DNA from: Gnetum montanum
Taxonomy: Eukaryota > Streptophyta > Gnetopsida > Gnetales > Gnetaceae
Assembly: GCA_015680685.1 (NCBI GenBank)
Contig: MNCI01035176.1
Coordinates: forward strand, 12,024 to 74,023
DNA length: 62,000 nucleotides
Direction of reading: 5' to 3'
Under the pieces are notes generated by a model. The model made no database searches and was not told where the DNA came from. It saw only the letters and a list, made by a program, of their open reading frames with translations. The number at the start of each line of letters is the position of its first letter. Positions within the stretch are counted from its first letter, which is position 1. The translations under genes were made by a program, and so were the position numbers. This document shows positions 24,070 through 36,353 of this stretch, piece after piece.

Positions 24070-25595
24070 TGAAACACCGTGAAAATTTCGAGGCCTCAAC
24101 GGTTGAGCAAAATCTTGCAATTCAAGCAAGGATTTGCGACAATTCGTGGCCCAGCAAGTTCCCTTTTCGGCTAAGGGTCTATTCCGCCATGCTACGCAGC
24201 ATAATGTAATAAACTCCAGAGGACAAAACAAGACAAGGGATGCACGACGGCAAGCCTTCAACTTTGCAAGTTTTCTATGTTTTGAAAAATCTTAACTTTT
24301 GGCATATTATGCCACATTACGCAACATAGTGTAATGTAGCATAACACAGCATAATTCCAGAAGGTAGTCCATCGCAACAACAGACATGACAAGATTTGAG
24401 ACCTCGATTGTCCAGAAAAATCTCAATGCTTAAGCAACGATCTGCAGCATGCCGCACATTTCAGCAAGTTTTCTTTTTCGGTTAAGGGGCCTATTATGCT
24501 ACATTACATAGTGTAGCGTAATAAACCCTAGAAGGATTGATCAGAAACAAAGGAAGCACAGTGGCAACACTTCAATTTTTAGCAGGTTCACTATTTTACG
24601 CTGAATTATGCTATGCAGCGTGATCTAGCATGATGCAACGTAATACAAGAAACGATAGAGAGTGCACAATTCAGGAATCAACAGTTCATACGTCACAATA
24701 CGCTCTAGCGTATTTCAGTGTAAACAAAGAATAATTTGTTGTGAAAACTCTAGCAAAAGTTGTTTATGATGCATTACGCTTCAGATCGTAATGTAGCATG
24801 ATGCCACAAGCTTCAAATACAAACATACCAAGTCAATGGCATCTTGTAGGTTTAGGACATGTGTAATCTAAACCACATTTTCTCCTATCCGTAACCTTAT
24901 AAATATCCTAATTGACAAAGATCAGGAGGTGGGCAAAAAATTTCCTAGGATCGACAAATTTTCTCTGTGAGTGATTTTCTTTCATTGGAAATCATTGACA
25001 AATTTTGGCAAAGATTGATAAGAGAGCAAAGAGGATCAGTGATCGTAAGAACATCAGAGGTGATTGGCAAGAATCATTGATCAGAAACAGCCAGTTAATG
25101 GATATTCTACTTCAGGTCTGACTTCCTTGCGCCCAGATTGGCTAGAACAAGGTAGATCGACCTTTGCTTGTTTTATCTTTAAATAGCTTTCTTGCTATTG
25201 GCACATGCTTCATCTAAACTGAAGTGTGCCTGTAATCATTGTATCCAACATATTTTGTTCATAAGTTAAATCCTGGATCTTGGGATTGCGCACTCTCTAA
25301 ATCTGATCTCCTGTGTCCTATCTATATGGATTTTGCAATCGCTTTAAATCATTTACATCGTTTTCAATTACCTTCAAGATTAATGATATTATATCTCCTC
25401 ATAAAAATCACCATTTTCCATCCAATTATTACAAAAATTTTACTGATTAAGTAAGTCACTGTCTGATCAACAAGACCGTTCAGGGCACCTCGGATTCGTC
25501 TTCTCCAGCACAACCCTCGCATGGATCCGGGGTTGAAACTGTATACACGAACTTCTGCTTGGTATTTCTAAAGATTGACATTTTCTATCATTACA
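24070..25595 (+). repeat. 5' LTR of element C
   Basis: Begins TGAAACACCGTG, ends TATCATTACA. TATAAATA is at 24898-24905. Inverted TTACGC/GCGTAA words recur through 24190-24790 (for example GCATTACGCTTCAGATCGTAATG at 24770). Confidence 0.93.
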
Positions 25596-25923
25596 GTTTT
25601 CTGGTGCTAGAAGGAGGGCCTGAACCTCCAATCTGCACTTTACGAGTAGTCTTGTAAGCTGTCTGTACCCATTGTCGGTCGACGTAAATGTAATACCTCC
25701 ATGGTTGTTTACGAGATTATGTGGTGCAGATCGGTGGCTTCGACAATTTCTTTGGAATCCTACAAGATAGAAAGCCTCGATTATTACCTTAGTTTTCCTT
25801 TTCCCTTGAAATCTTTATCCTTATCGTCATTACTCCTAAACCATGTAGAGAATGGCTACATCAACCACCGTTGTCGACATTGCCAACCTCGAGAATCCTT
25901 GGAGCATGTAAGTTACTCCTCCT
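25596..25923 (+). other. leader of element C with primer binding site
   Basis: Six bases after the LTR comes TGGTGCTAGAAGGAGGGC (25602-25619), in the position of a primer binding site and starting with the expected TGG. I could not match it with confidence to a particular tRNA. The remainder is leader; a short minus-strand-like Cys/His stretch near 25860 seems to be chance. Confidence 0.6.
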
Positions 25924-28097
25924 ATGGTCAAGGCGCCAACTAGTCTAATGCGACCACGCCGCTCCCTCAGGCTTCAAAACAAAGAGCCCGAGGAACACAC
26001 TCAGCATAGGGAACACTACAATTTCCTCTGTGCTAAACTAGCAGCAAACCTGCCCATGTATCCACAAGAACTCAAAGAAAATAAGAATACAAGTTCATGT
26101 ACTGCAACGGGAAGGAATTTATTCCTCACATAACACCACTGTACCCCTTGCAAATCAAAAAAAGTGGATCCTGGATCAAATGCTGATGGCTAAGACATCG
26201 ACAGAACAACGAGAGGAGTTGTTCCATGATGAAATGCTTCATGATGGGCAAGATGATCTAGACTCCCACTCTGAGGGAGGCAGTCATGCTGATTTCGCCA
26301 TGGCCCCTCCCTCCACGACATCCCACGTAAATCCGTTGTTCATGGTTACCATGTCCTTGACACTATCTAATACTAACCAAGTCCTGCACTCGCCCGGCCT
26401 ACATTTTCTCTCTTTAACTATCCTTCTGGGTGACGGCCCATCGCAAATCATTCCTCAGTAGGTGCAATTACCTAATCCATCTCATCATGCACCTATGCCC
26501 ATGTCACCGCATGTACACGTGATACCTACTTTGCAATTACATAGAACACCCACCTTCATCCCGACTCACGCAACAAGGCCCGCCACTACAGCATGGTGGG
26601 TTCCAAACATGCCTCTTGTTGTGCATCCTATGCAAATGTCCCATCTTCCCCTTCATCAAAGCCAGGTCCTGCGGGCACTAAACCCCATTACAGGATAATT
26701 ATTTATGCCCCCGGCCACACAAACAACGTATCCAATGGTACAGCCAATGGCGGCCATCCCTATTCTATCACCTAGTGTGGCTCCTCCTGACATTCTACAA
26801 ACAACCTCCCTATCCACAGGTCTGAATCAAGCCTTCCAGCTTATCCAGACCCTTATGAAGGAAGTTAAACGCCTTAAGGCTGCTGGTTCGAACACAGTAC
26901 AAGTCATGGATTTTTACCATGACGATCCTATTAGTCCAATAGTGTCTATTTTATCATTACTGCCTGGGATGCGACCCCCCCATTTTATGAAATATAATGG
27001 GGAAGGCGATCCCAATGCCCATTTAGTTACTTTCAGGTTAGAATCGTTGCTATTGCAACAATGGCCACATACTATCATCTGTGTCTTTGCTATGTTCCTA
27101 ACGGGTAAAGCTCTAGATTGGTATCAAGCACTCCCACGTGCTTCCATTTCAACTTTGGAGGAGCTGCTAACTCAATTTGTGACTCGTTTCAAGTACAACA
27201 TGAAGCCAGAAGTCATGTTGGACCAGCTCATGGGAGTCAAGAAAGATCCGCTCGAGTCGATTCAAAAGTTTATACAGCGGTGGAGCGTCACCTTGAATGA
27301 AATCCGCGAACCCATCATGGAGGCCCATCTATTGGCAATCTTCAAGGGGGAAGTTAACGACTTTACCAAGTCTAAGCTATACTACCTCGCTCCCCACTCC
27401 CTCAGTCAAGCCTTTGCTTAGACTAAGAGCATCCAAGACACAGTGGAGGCTAGCAAATATTCGATGTATGTGGCCTAAAAAAATGCCCATAGCAAGGGTA
27501 AGGACAAAGGCAAAGCTACGACAACGATAGTAGCGACGGTTGTCGAGGGGGCCAAGAAGAAAAACAATAATAAGAAAACATCTGCGAAGCCTGCTGAGCC
27601 GACAACTAGCTCAAATAGAACCAATCAAGAAACTCCTTCTACCCCTGAAGCACCTCCACAGCTGAGGCCTATATTTGAGTGTAAGGATCACTCAAATTAC
27701 GTGATCCTACCTGTAAAGCCTTTAAAACTTCTGAAGAAATTATTGGGAACTGGCCACATATGACATAAGATGGTGTCTGAGGAAGCTCTAAAACGTCATA
27801 GGCACCATTGTGAGCTGCTCAAGAACCCCTCCTTGACCCAACCTAATGAAATGCCAGTCCCCAAGAACTTTAGGCTGGATCGATTTTGTGACTATCATCA
27901 ATTGTGCAATCATGACACAGATTATTGTTGGGCATTGAAAGATGACATTAAACGTATGATCAATCAAGGTGACCTGATCTTAGACAGTAGTAACCTGATT
28001 CGTCCCGAAAACCAACCCACGCATGTGTACTAGGACCCATTAAATGCAAATAATGCAGGGTACACTATCAATGTAGTGGGTAAGAAGAGCAATGACT
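25924..28097 (+). pseudogene. gag: gag of element C, nearly readable
   Basis: Starts with a basic N-terminus at 25924 (MVKAPTSLMRPRRSLRL, then YNFLCAKLAANLP). After one frameshift a single frame runs from 26180 to about 28097 with only a few stops (26459, 26696, 27419, 27476, 27761, 28031). It has a Pro/His-rich linker and the Retrotrans_gag domain around 26950-27320 (AMFLTGKALDWYQALP, LEELLTQFVTRFKYN, AHLLAIFKGEVNDF). A Lys-rich linker and a Tat-style knuckle CDYHQLCNHDTDYC (27883-27924) follow. The canonical Gly before His is Cys here. It would form the virus-like particle and bind RNA. Confidence 0.8.
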
Positions 28098-28572
28098 AGG
28101 CATAGCCAAAGTAACCCTTTGTGTTGTGCATGCCTCCTCACCTGCCTCAGACGACAAGCCCATCAACATCGACATGTGTGGCTCAGCGACAACCTTTCAT
28201 CCTCCGAGTCCTTTTTCCTACCTTTGTTCTGCACCCCACTACCATTAAATCCGTGGCCTAGTCCACACCCACACCTAGGGTATCCTTCGTCATCAGGGTG
28301 CCAAAGCTGTCAGTTGCTCCTGCTATGTAGGAGCAAATTTCTATGTCAATGTCCCAATCACGACTTAATGGGAAAAGAGAAGGGCATATGACTGGTACCA
28401 TAGCCAAGAACCAATTTATGCTAGGGCTCCCCAAGCCTACACCACTTGTTTTGGTGCCCTTGGCCCCACCTTCTTCTAAAAAAGGCAATGTTACGCAAAC
28501 GCGTCCACCTTCTCCCTACCCAAGAAAGTGCAACCCTCAACCAGAAGTTGTTCCACCCCAAGAAATTCGTCT

Positions 28573-29514
28573 CCTAGAATGAATGGAAGAAGAGAAGGGT
28601 AACAAACAACCAGATCATGGGCATGATCTCCTTGATGTTTTTACACAAGTCAAGTAGGCTCTCAAATAGAAAAATACAACACTAAGCCTGTACAACTTGT
28701 TAATGACATCCCAAAAGCATTGCGTCGCATGCTAACGTCCATACCTGTGGACGAGAGCCTACCAGCGGATGAAGAAGTAATTCATTCCATCATGCTTCCC
28801 CTCGCCACTGAAAAACCTGGGCCTTCCCTATTGACCTTTCATGACGAATCCATTAAGGATGACCCAGAAAAGGGTTAGGTGACAACGGTGCGCATGTTCA
28901 TCACCATCTAGGTTGGCCAACACCGAATCCGGAGAGTACATGTAGATGACAGGGTAGCCGCTAATTTCATCCCATATCCCAGAGTGGATAAACTAGGCTT
29001 GATCTATCAGATCAGTCCTACAACAATGTCGTGTCTAAAGTTGTTCAATGGAGCACGAGTTCAAGTCAAAGGGACAGTGCACATCAACTTTGTGGCAGGG
29101 GACCAATTCCCCATAGACGCAATGTTTATTGTCGTCGAGGAAATGCCTAGCTTCAACTTTATCATAGGGAGATCTTGGTTAGCTCAACTAAGGGTCGTTT
29201 CATCACCTATCCATCAGGAGATCCATCTACCCTACGCAGGAGGGGAACTGGTCATCCACAGTGAAGAAATGACCCCTTGGGCTGTCAATAACATAGAAAT
29301 AGAACAGGGTTCGGAAATCGAAATTCCCGAAGACCAATCCCCTGTCCAAACACTTGAACAAGCCAAAACAGTGGCTGATGACAACTTAATTTAGGCCGAA
29401 CTACCATTCCAAGAGGAAGATTGTGGCGTGAAGGAATAGAGTCATAAATCTCCCCATCCTTACGCATCACCAAAGATAAAAGCAATTAGGAAACAACTCA
29501 GAGTTAGCAGATAA
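28573..29514 (+). pseudogene. pol: protease of element C
   Basis: Starts in the conserved EIRLLEWMEEEKG block after a frameshift; 28984-29394 is open. The active site reads RVHVDDRVAANFIP; D has VDDG, so the catalytic-triad Gly is changed to Arg here. VVEEMPSFNFIIGRSWLAQL (29131-29190) is the second conserved block. An acidic tail and HPYASPKIKAIRKQLR end the frame. The sense coding sequence then stops for about 5.5 kb, so a full Pol would need a spliced or otherwise joined RNA, as is known for the Ogre intron between protease and RT. Confidence 0.75.
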
Positions 29515-30075
29515 ACCATGTTGTCTAACTATCATGCAGTTTACACGCACTTTTCCACTAGCTATCCTATTTATGCTTTACAAATGCTCATTACATTTAC
29601 GCATATATTTACGTTTCCCACCAACTATTCTCATTACGCTTATGCTTATCTTTACACTTCCACTAGCTATCTTCATTACTCTTACCCTCATCTAAAATTA
29701 GGAAAGACCCGAAATGGCCTAAAACTAGCAAAGGCCTGAAACAACCTAAAACTAGCAAAGGCCCGAAACGGCCTAAAACTAGCAAAGGTCTAAAATGGCC
29801 TAAAACTAGCAAAGGCCCGAAATGGCCTTAAATTGACGATTTCATTTACACTTTACACTTCAATTATTTAGCAGCCCACAATGGCTTTAAACTAGTAACT
29901 CCATTTATGTTGCATGCTTAAACTAGTTGTGGCTTGTCATAGTGCCAAAACCTATGATTCCATTTATGCTTTACACAAACAAAAACAACAAAAGAACATT
30001 AAACTTAAGACAAAATTTCCATTAAATATGTTAAAAGAAAATATTTTATTTTGTTCTATTCCATCACAATAAAAT
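29515..30075 (+). repeat. spacer of element C with 27-bp tandem repeat
   Basis: 29706-29840 holds five 27-bp units (GGCCCGAAAYGGCCTAAAAC plus TAGCAAA), a neat array of the same GGCCTTAAACTAGC words found scattered in B and D. The rest is AT-rich with no gene. On the minus strand AATAAA at 30050-30045 is the likely poly(A) signal of the antisense gene. Confidence 0.8.
30045..30050 (-). terminator. poly(A) signal AATAAA of the antisense gene in element C
   Basis: AATAAA on the minus strand, 45 bp past the stop at 30095. Just after the stop is a perfect 8-bp inverted repeat (CGTGGCTA...TAGCCACG, 30076-30094). Element B has AATAAA at the corresponding place (15538-15533). Confidence 0.5.
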
Positions 30076-30094
30076 CGTGGCTAATATAGCCACG

Positions 30095-33000
30095 CTATGC
30101 ATCTCCCTTGTCACCGCTATCATCCGTATCTCTCAGCTCCACCTCTGCTTCGAGAAAATCATCCTCATAGGGGCCACCCTTTTCATGAGGCATCTCTCCA
30201 TGAAGGCAGCCCTCTCTATGAGGCTCTTCTGCATGGGCTTTCTCTCCATAGCATTGACCATCTTCATTATTCTTTGCTTCATGTAGACCCTCTTCGTGAG
30301 GACTGTCACCTTCATTATGTTCATCCTACTGAGGATCCTCCTCGGGTCATTCCTACGATTAGACATGACACGCATATTAACATTGCTGTCAAAACTAGGT
30401 ATGACAAAAACATAATAATACTATGACTTACCTATGACGGTCCTGCATTGGTAGCAAAAGGGATTTGTTCTAGGCCAACCCACAGACGTTGCATAATTTC
30501 ATCCTCGGTAACCTCAGACCAAACCCCATCTCCTAGATTAGCTTCAACCTTAACTTTCCCCTTCTTCATAGGAGTCCATCAGGGTGGTTCAAGGAAGAAG
30601 GAAGGGGTGGTAGCCTCCCCCCAGGAAGAATCATTTCCCTTTCTGGAGAGGCACTTACTGTCACTTGCTCCTGAAACTTCTCAAATGCTCTGGAAGCACC
30701 AATGACATTGAGGAATAGTCAAAGGGACTGAGCCTCAACTGTATAATCCCTGTAATATTGATGGTAGGTAGTACTTTCCTGCTTATAGACATGTTTATGG
30801 TCTTTCTTCGTCTGCCCCCATTCTTGGACACTTGCACTAAAGTCCTTCTAGTCCTGATTTTTCTGAGCTAGGAGATCCATTTGCATTTGTTGCTTAACTA
30901 GTTCACGGCTGGTTTGGACACTATTCCAGATGACCATCCAATAACGGGCATAGTCAATAATAGCCATCTGCTAGTCCTTATTATTTGTTCCCTAGGCCTG
31001 TAGGAATTCGTTCCATGACCTCAAATGCCCAACTTCGTCACTTAGAGCCACCTTCTCCTTCTCTGACCTTTGCAATCTCTTCCAAAGGTATTCATTCATG
31101 CCTTGGCATTCCCATAAGGAGCGAGTTAAGCGTACAACACATTTACACATCTTGTCGTAAATGTTGCATGGCATGACGGTCACTTCCGATGGAGGTTTAG
31201 TGGCGTCTAAGTCAATAGGCTCTGATGGATCCCACCTAAGGTGAGCTCCTAATAACATAAAATGGCAGTTAGGTATAATTAGGTAGCATAATTCCACAAT
31301 GGAATAACCCATACATAATGATCATAACATACTAGCTTTAGGATTGATTCGCTCCAAGCAATCGATCATATCGTTGATGACGCCTTCCATAAAGGCGAAT
31401 TTATTAGGAAATTCCCCCCAAGATCGAGCTACCACTGTTGATAAGTGTACACCCTGATCACCTATTACACAGAATAAATTACATATAAAGACATAACTGA
31501 GATGTTATGATAACTAGTAAAACCTCCAGAAGCAGTTGTCTAAAGTCTAGTATGTTGTGAAAGTTAAACTCACCGAGTGACAAATCACTTACCTTTTCCT
31601 ATCCCAACCAAAAGGACTTCGGCATCCTCCACTGCTACTTCCTTTTCATGCATAGGAACCTGCATGCCACTTGTCTTATTGACTAGGTTATCTTCTTCCA
31701 AGATCGGGGCCCCTTCTCCGTGCCGCAAAACTATAGCCCCTGTTTCAGGGGTCAACCGCTCCACAACCTTCTCCTTCGCTGTCACACAACATCGTCAGTT
31801 GACATAGGATTTCACTCTTGCTTAATAAACATTACGTAACGCAACAGCATCTATATGCAACATAACTATAATCATTAACACATTTCTCTACTTACCGGCT
31901 GGAGGATTACTCCTCTAAAATCTAACCTGCATCTTCTTCCCCACACCACCTGCTGGCTCGACAGGCTCCTTGGTCAAACGAGGCTTCTTCCGTTGTATCG
32001 ACGAATCCACTATTTCAGCGAACACGCACTTCCCCCTCAACACATTGCTAGCATAAGAGGGAAGTGCCCCACCCACGCTGTCTTGACCCCGCATTCGAGG
32101 TGGTACCATATTTTTAGTCATTACTAAAAATAGCTCCCAGATTCCTTCAGGAGGGTCTTGTGATTGGGTAGTATCGAAAAGATGGGAAATCCATGGTTTG
32201 GAAATTTGGCTGCTATCTTGTTGCACCCTGACCTCATTCCTTTGGACTACCAAAAATTCAGCAAAATGCCAGAAGCAAGCTATGAAGAAGGAAAAATGCA
32301 CATTGAAACAAGACTCAAGCTTCTTGCAAAGCTTGATCATTTTAGTGCGTAGGCCTTTAGCAAAATAGTTGGCCCAATTGTACCAAGTCCCCTCCTCCAT
32401 GACTTCTTGCATAATCCGGGCCTATTCTATTGTGAGGACCCTTCCTTGGGAGAGTGTCTTGGGGAAGGCCCGGGCTCAAAAAGGGAGGTAAATAGTATTG
32501 GCTACCTCCAGCTGAATCTTATCATCAGGGATTCCCTTAACCTATTTCTTAACCCCTAGCCATTCCTCTATCTTAGGCTGGTGCTTGGAACTCCTCTTCA
32601 ACTTTTCCTCTATAGGAAGGCCATCGGGGGAGACGCCAAAGAGATCGACGAACAGTTGAGCATCGATATTAAAATTTACACACAAATTATGCATGTGTAT
32701 GCAAAGACACTTAACTTCTTCGCTGAAGGAGTTGACTAGGGTCAACATTTCACCTGCAGTGACATCGGAGGTTATGGCCAAAAATAGGTCCATCAGTCCA
32801 GCTTCCTGAAGGTTATTAGTTAACACGACTAGGGCCACGCTATGGACAAGTCAGCGTCATGTGTCCTTTATATCATCGTAATGGAAGAAGAGATTGTTTG
32901 CCTCGTGACCGGAGGCCATAATTGTAATTTCCCGTGATTCCTTGACTGTCAACATAAAACAATAGTTAAGAAAATATAAAAAATATAAGATAGCTTTATA

Positions 33001-34513
33001 CATCATTTCTAGCTAATAACATTTTACAATTAATCATCATAATAAAATTTACCGAGCCCGAATGGCAAAGGAAACGGAGGGATTTTCTCTTCCACGTCCA
33101 CGACGGTGAGGGGAGGATCCAAAGTCCACTCCCTATCTAGCCATTTGAGTTTTTTACACTTGGTAAATAATTCGACATAGTAGGTAGGATACTCTAGGAT
33201 TTTGAATGCCAGTTGTCCCATGAAATCGGCCCGTACATTGCTGATGGAAGTAAATTCCCTTATGGCCCTTTCGGTCAAAGACAATGTATCGTTATCACCT
33301 AGGAGGCCACTGTCATTGATGAAGAATCTACATCATAGAAGATAGGAAAATTATTTACGCTCAGTGCAAATTCAAATAGTAGTTAGCATATTACAACACC
33401 GCGTAAAGAAACAAAAAAATTACCCACCTGCATAGTATACGATGCCAGGTGGATTCTAGAAGTAGGTTGTGAGATGACGGGAAATGAATAGAGTGTTGTA
33501 AGCGTGATAAAAGTTAAACATGGGCATCTCCTAGATCTAGCTCAAATGTCTCAAACCTTTGGTGCTCTATTCGTGGTCTTGCACTCACATAGTTTCAACC
33601 GCACCATTTGTCAGGAATGTCAAGATGCTCTGCATCGATCCAACCTGTAGCGTCTCTAGAATAGTAGTAGCTACATCACCTGGTAGATGTGACTAGAAGA
33701 TTACAATAAAATTACAAAGCAAAAAATATAAGAACTACCATGTGCCCCTTCGGAACCATACCGCCTCCTCCTTTATATGAGCATGAGGAGGAGGAACATG
33801 GGCCACGGGACTATGTAAGCAGCATAAAACGTCAACGATGTCCAAAACAATTAGGATGGGCTTTAGCATAACACTGTACAATAAAAAATGCATTACTATT
33901 AGACAAACCATTTAGACATAAAGGTTCATCACATGACATTAGGGTTCTCTTGATTCCCAGAAAATTACAGATTATACTGGAGACGCATGGCCAAAATTGC
34001 CCAAACCCTTGCAACAGCTCAAGGTCTTTCCTTGACAATGGCAATGAAGGCAACACTGCGTATTACTCTAGCGTAACATGCAACTATTACGGGTGAGAAA
34101 AGAAAAAAAAATAGAACCCTGATTACACTATGCATGGGTACAATACCTAGACTTTTTTGGTTATACATTACATCTGCATAGTATTACTCAACGTTACCCC
34201 AAACCCTCGTGACAACACAAAGTCCGTCTCCAACAGTGAGGACAAGGGTAATATAACAAACTATAATAGCTTATTCTGTGTAAATAGATATTAACGCCTA
34301 ACGCAACATATACATTCAACAAAGATAATAATCATGCAAAAGGCGACTTACCGGTTAAGTGGAGTAACCTCCTGAGTCTCGACTNACGACTTACCGGTTA
34401 AGTGGAGTAACCTCCTGAGTCTCGACTCTGGCCTACGAAGCTCGCTGCAAACTCTCCTACACTTCGTTAATCTTCACCAATTTGGCATTCTTTCCTTTGA
34501 TCTTTGGTGTCAT
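30095..34513 (-). CDS. antisense eight-exon gene between protease and RT of element C
   Basis: Exons, minus strand: 34513-34395, 33873-33424, 33327-33053, 32945-31896, 31778-31593, 31461-31333, 31248-30432, 30352-30095. All seven introns are GT-AG (donors GTAAGT, GTAATT, GTAAAT, GTAAGT, GTAAGT, GTATGT, GTAAGT). Except for the first (521 bp) they are 79-131 bp, T-rich, and some have CTAAC-type branch sites. Phases agree at every junction (2,2,1,1,1,1,0), save one indel inside exon 7. The product is about 1,090 residues: two hydrophobic stretches near residues 42-60 and 86-100, conserved EYPTYYVELF and GLMDLFLAI blocks, a basic KKPRLTK, IPNKF-type FPNKFAFMEG, a coiled-coil-like NEYLWKRLQ...SDEVGHL part and a very acidic C-terminus. 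Exons 3, 5 and 6 have no stops; exon 2 has eight and exon 4 six, mostly TAG/TGA at likely Trp, Gln or Arg. This copy is therefore a pseudogene of a real gene. Family not recognised. Confidence 0.75.
34344..34427. other. 41-bp direct repeat around a single N (assembly join)
   Basis: 34344-34384 and 34387-34427 are identical (41 bp) and flank the N at 34385. This is the picture of two contigs joined without merging their overlap. It duplicates the end of antisense exon 1 with its donor site, so the true intron 1 is probably about 43 bp shorter. Confidence 0.85.
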
Positions 34514-35199
34514 ACTTGCAATTGAAAAAATCTTCACAAAATTATCTGTTTAGGCCTCGCTTCTGCTCCCTTTCCACTGTAGCTAGATTCAAATTCATGA
34601 TATCTATGGTCTGTTTTGAGCATGAACCACTGGTTTATAAATGAAATGTTTGAAACTAACTGATTTTATGCTCGATTGATGCAAAACTTTCTCAAAACGC
34701 TAGTGTCAACATGACATGGAACGCGAAGATCAAAGCATTAATTTCGTAGATATCATATGAATTGTAGTATGAAATGAGCCTAAATTAATGCATACCTTAT
34801 CACCTCGTAATCTGGCCGCATTAACTACGGTCTATACAAAAATTTAAATTCATTATTCTGGAACGCTAGACACACCATGTTACATCTTTCATCTTACTTT
34901 ACAAAAGTCACATGCTAGCATCTAGGAAGATTGGCTCACCATTTTCTCACAAACTATGCATATTTGTAATGGTCCACTAAGACCTTAAACTAGAAGCTTC
35001 TCTAATACGCAACTCTAATGCAAAGAAAAATGTAACAACTTCCATTTTTGGCAGTTTTGCAGGGAAATTCGCAAATGGATGCAGCTTTATTCACACCCCT
35101 AGCCTTAACAGGCCCATATGGGGAAACCATTAGATAGCTCAATGAAACGCTAATAGGAACAAACCCTTCCATTTGTGATGCAACCATAGCAACATCAAA
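34514..35199 (+). other. spacer between antisense gene and RT of element C
   Basis: Contains the presumed antisense promoter. Near 34973-34993 one GGTCCACTAAGACCTTAAAC repeat word occurs. From about 35060 the sense frame of the pre-RT linker begins to be readable with stops (for example TPLALTGPYGETI). Confidence 0.5.
34634..34641 (-). promoter_or_regulatory. TATA-like box of the antisense gene in element C
   Basis: TTTATAAA on the minus strand, 121 bp before the ATG at 34513. A box at nearly the same distance (128 bp) precedes the gene in B. No other promoter element is evident. Confidence 0.4.
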
Positions 35200-36353
35200 A
35201 ATATCCCTAGACTAGCCAGAACATCTGGCCTGAATTCTAGAGCTGGAAGCTAGTGATGTGACTGAGGACCCTCTCAACGAGATCCCTATGGTTATGCATA
35301 AAGGTAAAAGTAAAAATCTTAGCGTTAGTTCCCTCCTAGATCAACAGACGTAGAGTGGCATAATGCAAGTGCTCCAAAATAACGCTGCTATATTTGCATG
35401 GTCGTATGAAGACATGTCAGGATTAAACTCGAGATTAATACAACATAACATAGTTCTAGACCCATGCATCAAAGCAATTAGATAGAAGGCATGAAAGATT
35501 AGGCTAGAAATTATGCTAGTAGTGCATAATGAAATCACTAAGCTATATCAAGCTGGTTTTATTCGTGTGGTCGATTACTCGGACTAGGTGTCGAATATCG
35601 TAGTTGTCTCTAAGAAAATGGGAGGAATACGCATCTGCATAGACTTCCGGGATCTAAATAAGGCCATGATTAAGGATAATTTCCCATTACCGAGTATCGA
35701 CCAATTGATCAATACAATAGCTGGTCATGCGCTTCTATCCTTTATGGATGGTTTTTTAGGTTATAATCAAATTTGTATTAACTCGGAGCATCAATTGACC
35801 ACAACATTCATGACACCCTGGGGGACTTTCTGTTACACTATGATGCCTTTCGAGCTAAAAAATGCTAGAACAACGTATCAACGAGCCATGACATACATCT
35901 TTAGTGATTACCTCTTAGGGAGATTGAACGACTACGTAGATGACATAGCTGTCAAGTCTATAAAGTCAAAAGATCATTCAGAAGATCTAGAGTTAGTCCT
36001 TAAATGATGTCTCAAGCATGACCTACTGCTCAACCCAAAGAAATGCATATTCAAAGTCAAAACTGGATGCATGTTGGGGTTTGTGGTATCAGAGACTGGC
36101 ATCCGAGTTGACCTCGACAAGGTTAAAGCCATTGTTGATTTAACGCCACCTACAAACCTCAAGGAACTACGTGGGTTGCATGGCAGACTACAATTTATCA
36201 GGAAGTTCATTTTGAAGTTAACAGATAAATTACATCCTATGCAAGATCTCCTTAAGAAAGGCGTTAATTTTGAATGGACCGATGACTGCCAGTGTGTATT
36301 TGACAACTTGAAGAAGGAGCTGCAACACTTACCAACGGTTTTCCCACCATAAA
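35200..36353 (+). pseudogene. pol: reverse transcriptase of element C
   Basis: All RT blocks are readable: NEITKLYQAGFIRVVDYSD, then a TAG where WV is expected, NIVVVSKKMGGIRICIDFRDLN (35588 on), DNFPLPSIDQLI, FMDGFLGYNQI, FCYTMMPFELKNARTTYQRAM, and the catalytic LNDYVDDIAVKS (35926-35961) with YVDD intact. The connection LGFVVSETGI...VKAIVDLTPPTNLKELRGLHGRLQF follows. 35588-36007 and 36071-36352 are open; one TGA (CGA-type) separates them. It would copy the element RNA into DNA. Confidence 0.9.

Noticed and set aside
33832-34056. 74-codon minus-strand frame inside intron 1 of the antisense gene
   Set aside because: The exon phases join correctly without it, and nothing similar is found in the corresponding intron of B.
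15637-34513. Antisense gene as an independent DNA transposon inserted in a common ancestor of B and C
   Set aside because: Not excluded, but I found no terminal inverted repeats, target duplication or transposase motif at the cassette edges, so I do not annotate it as one.
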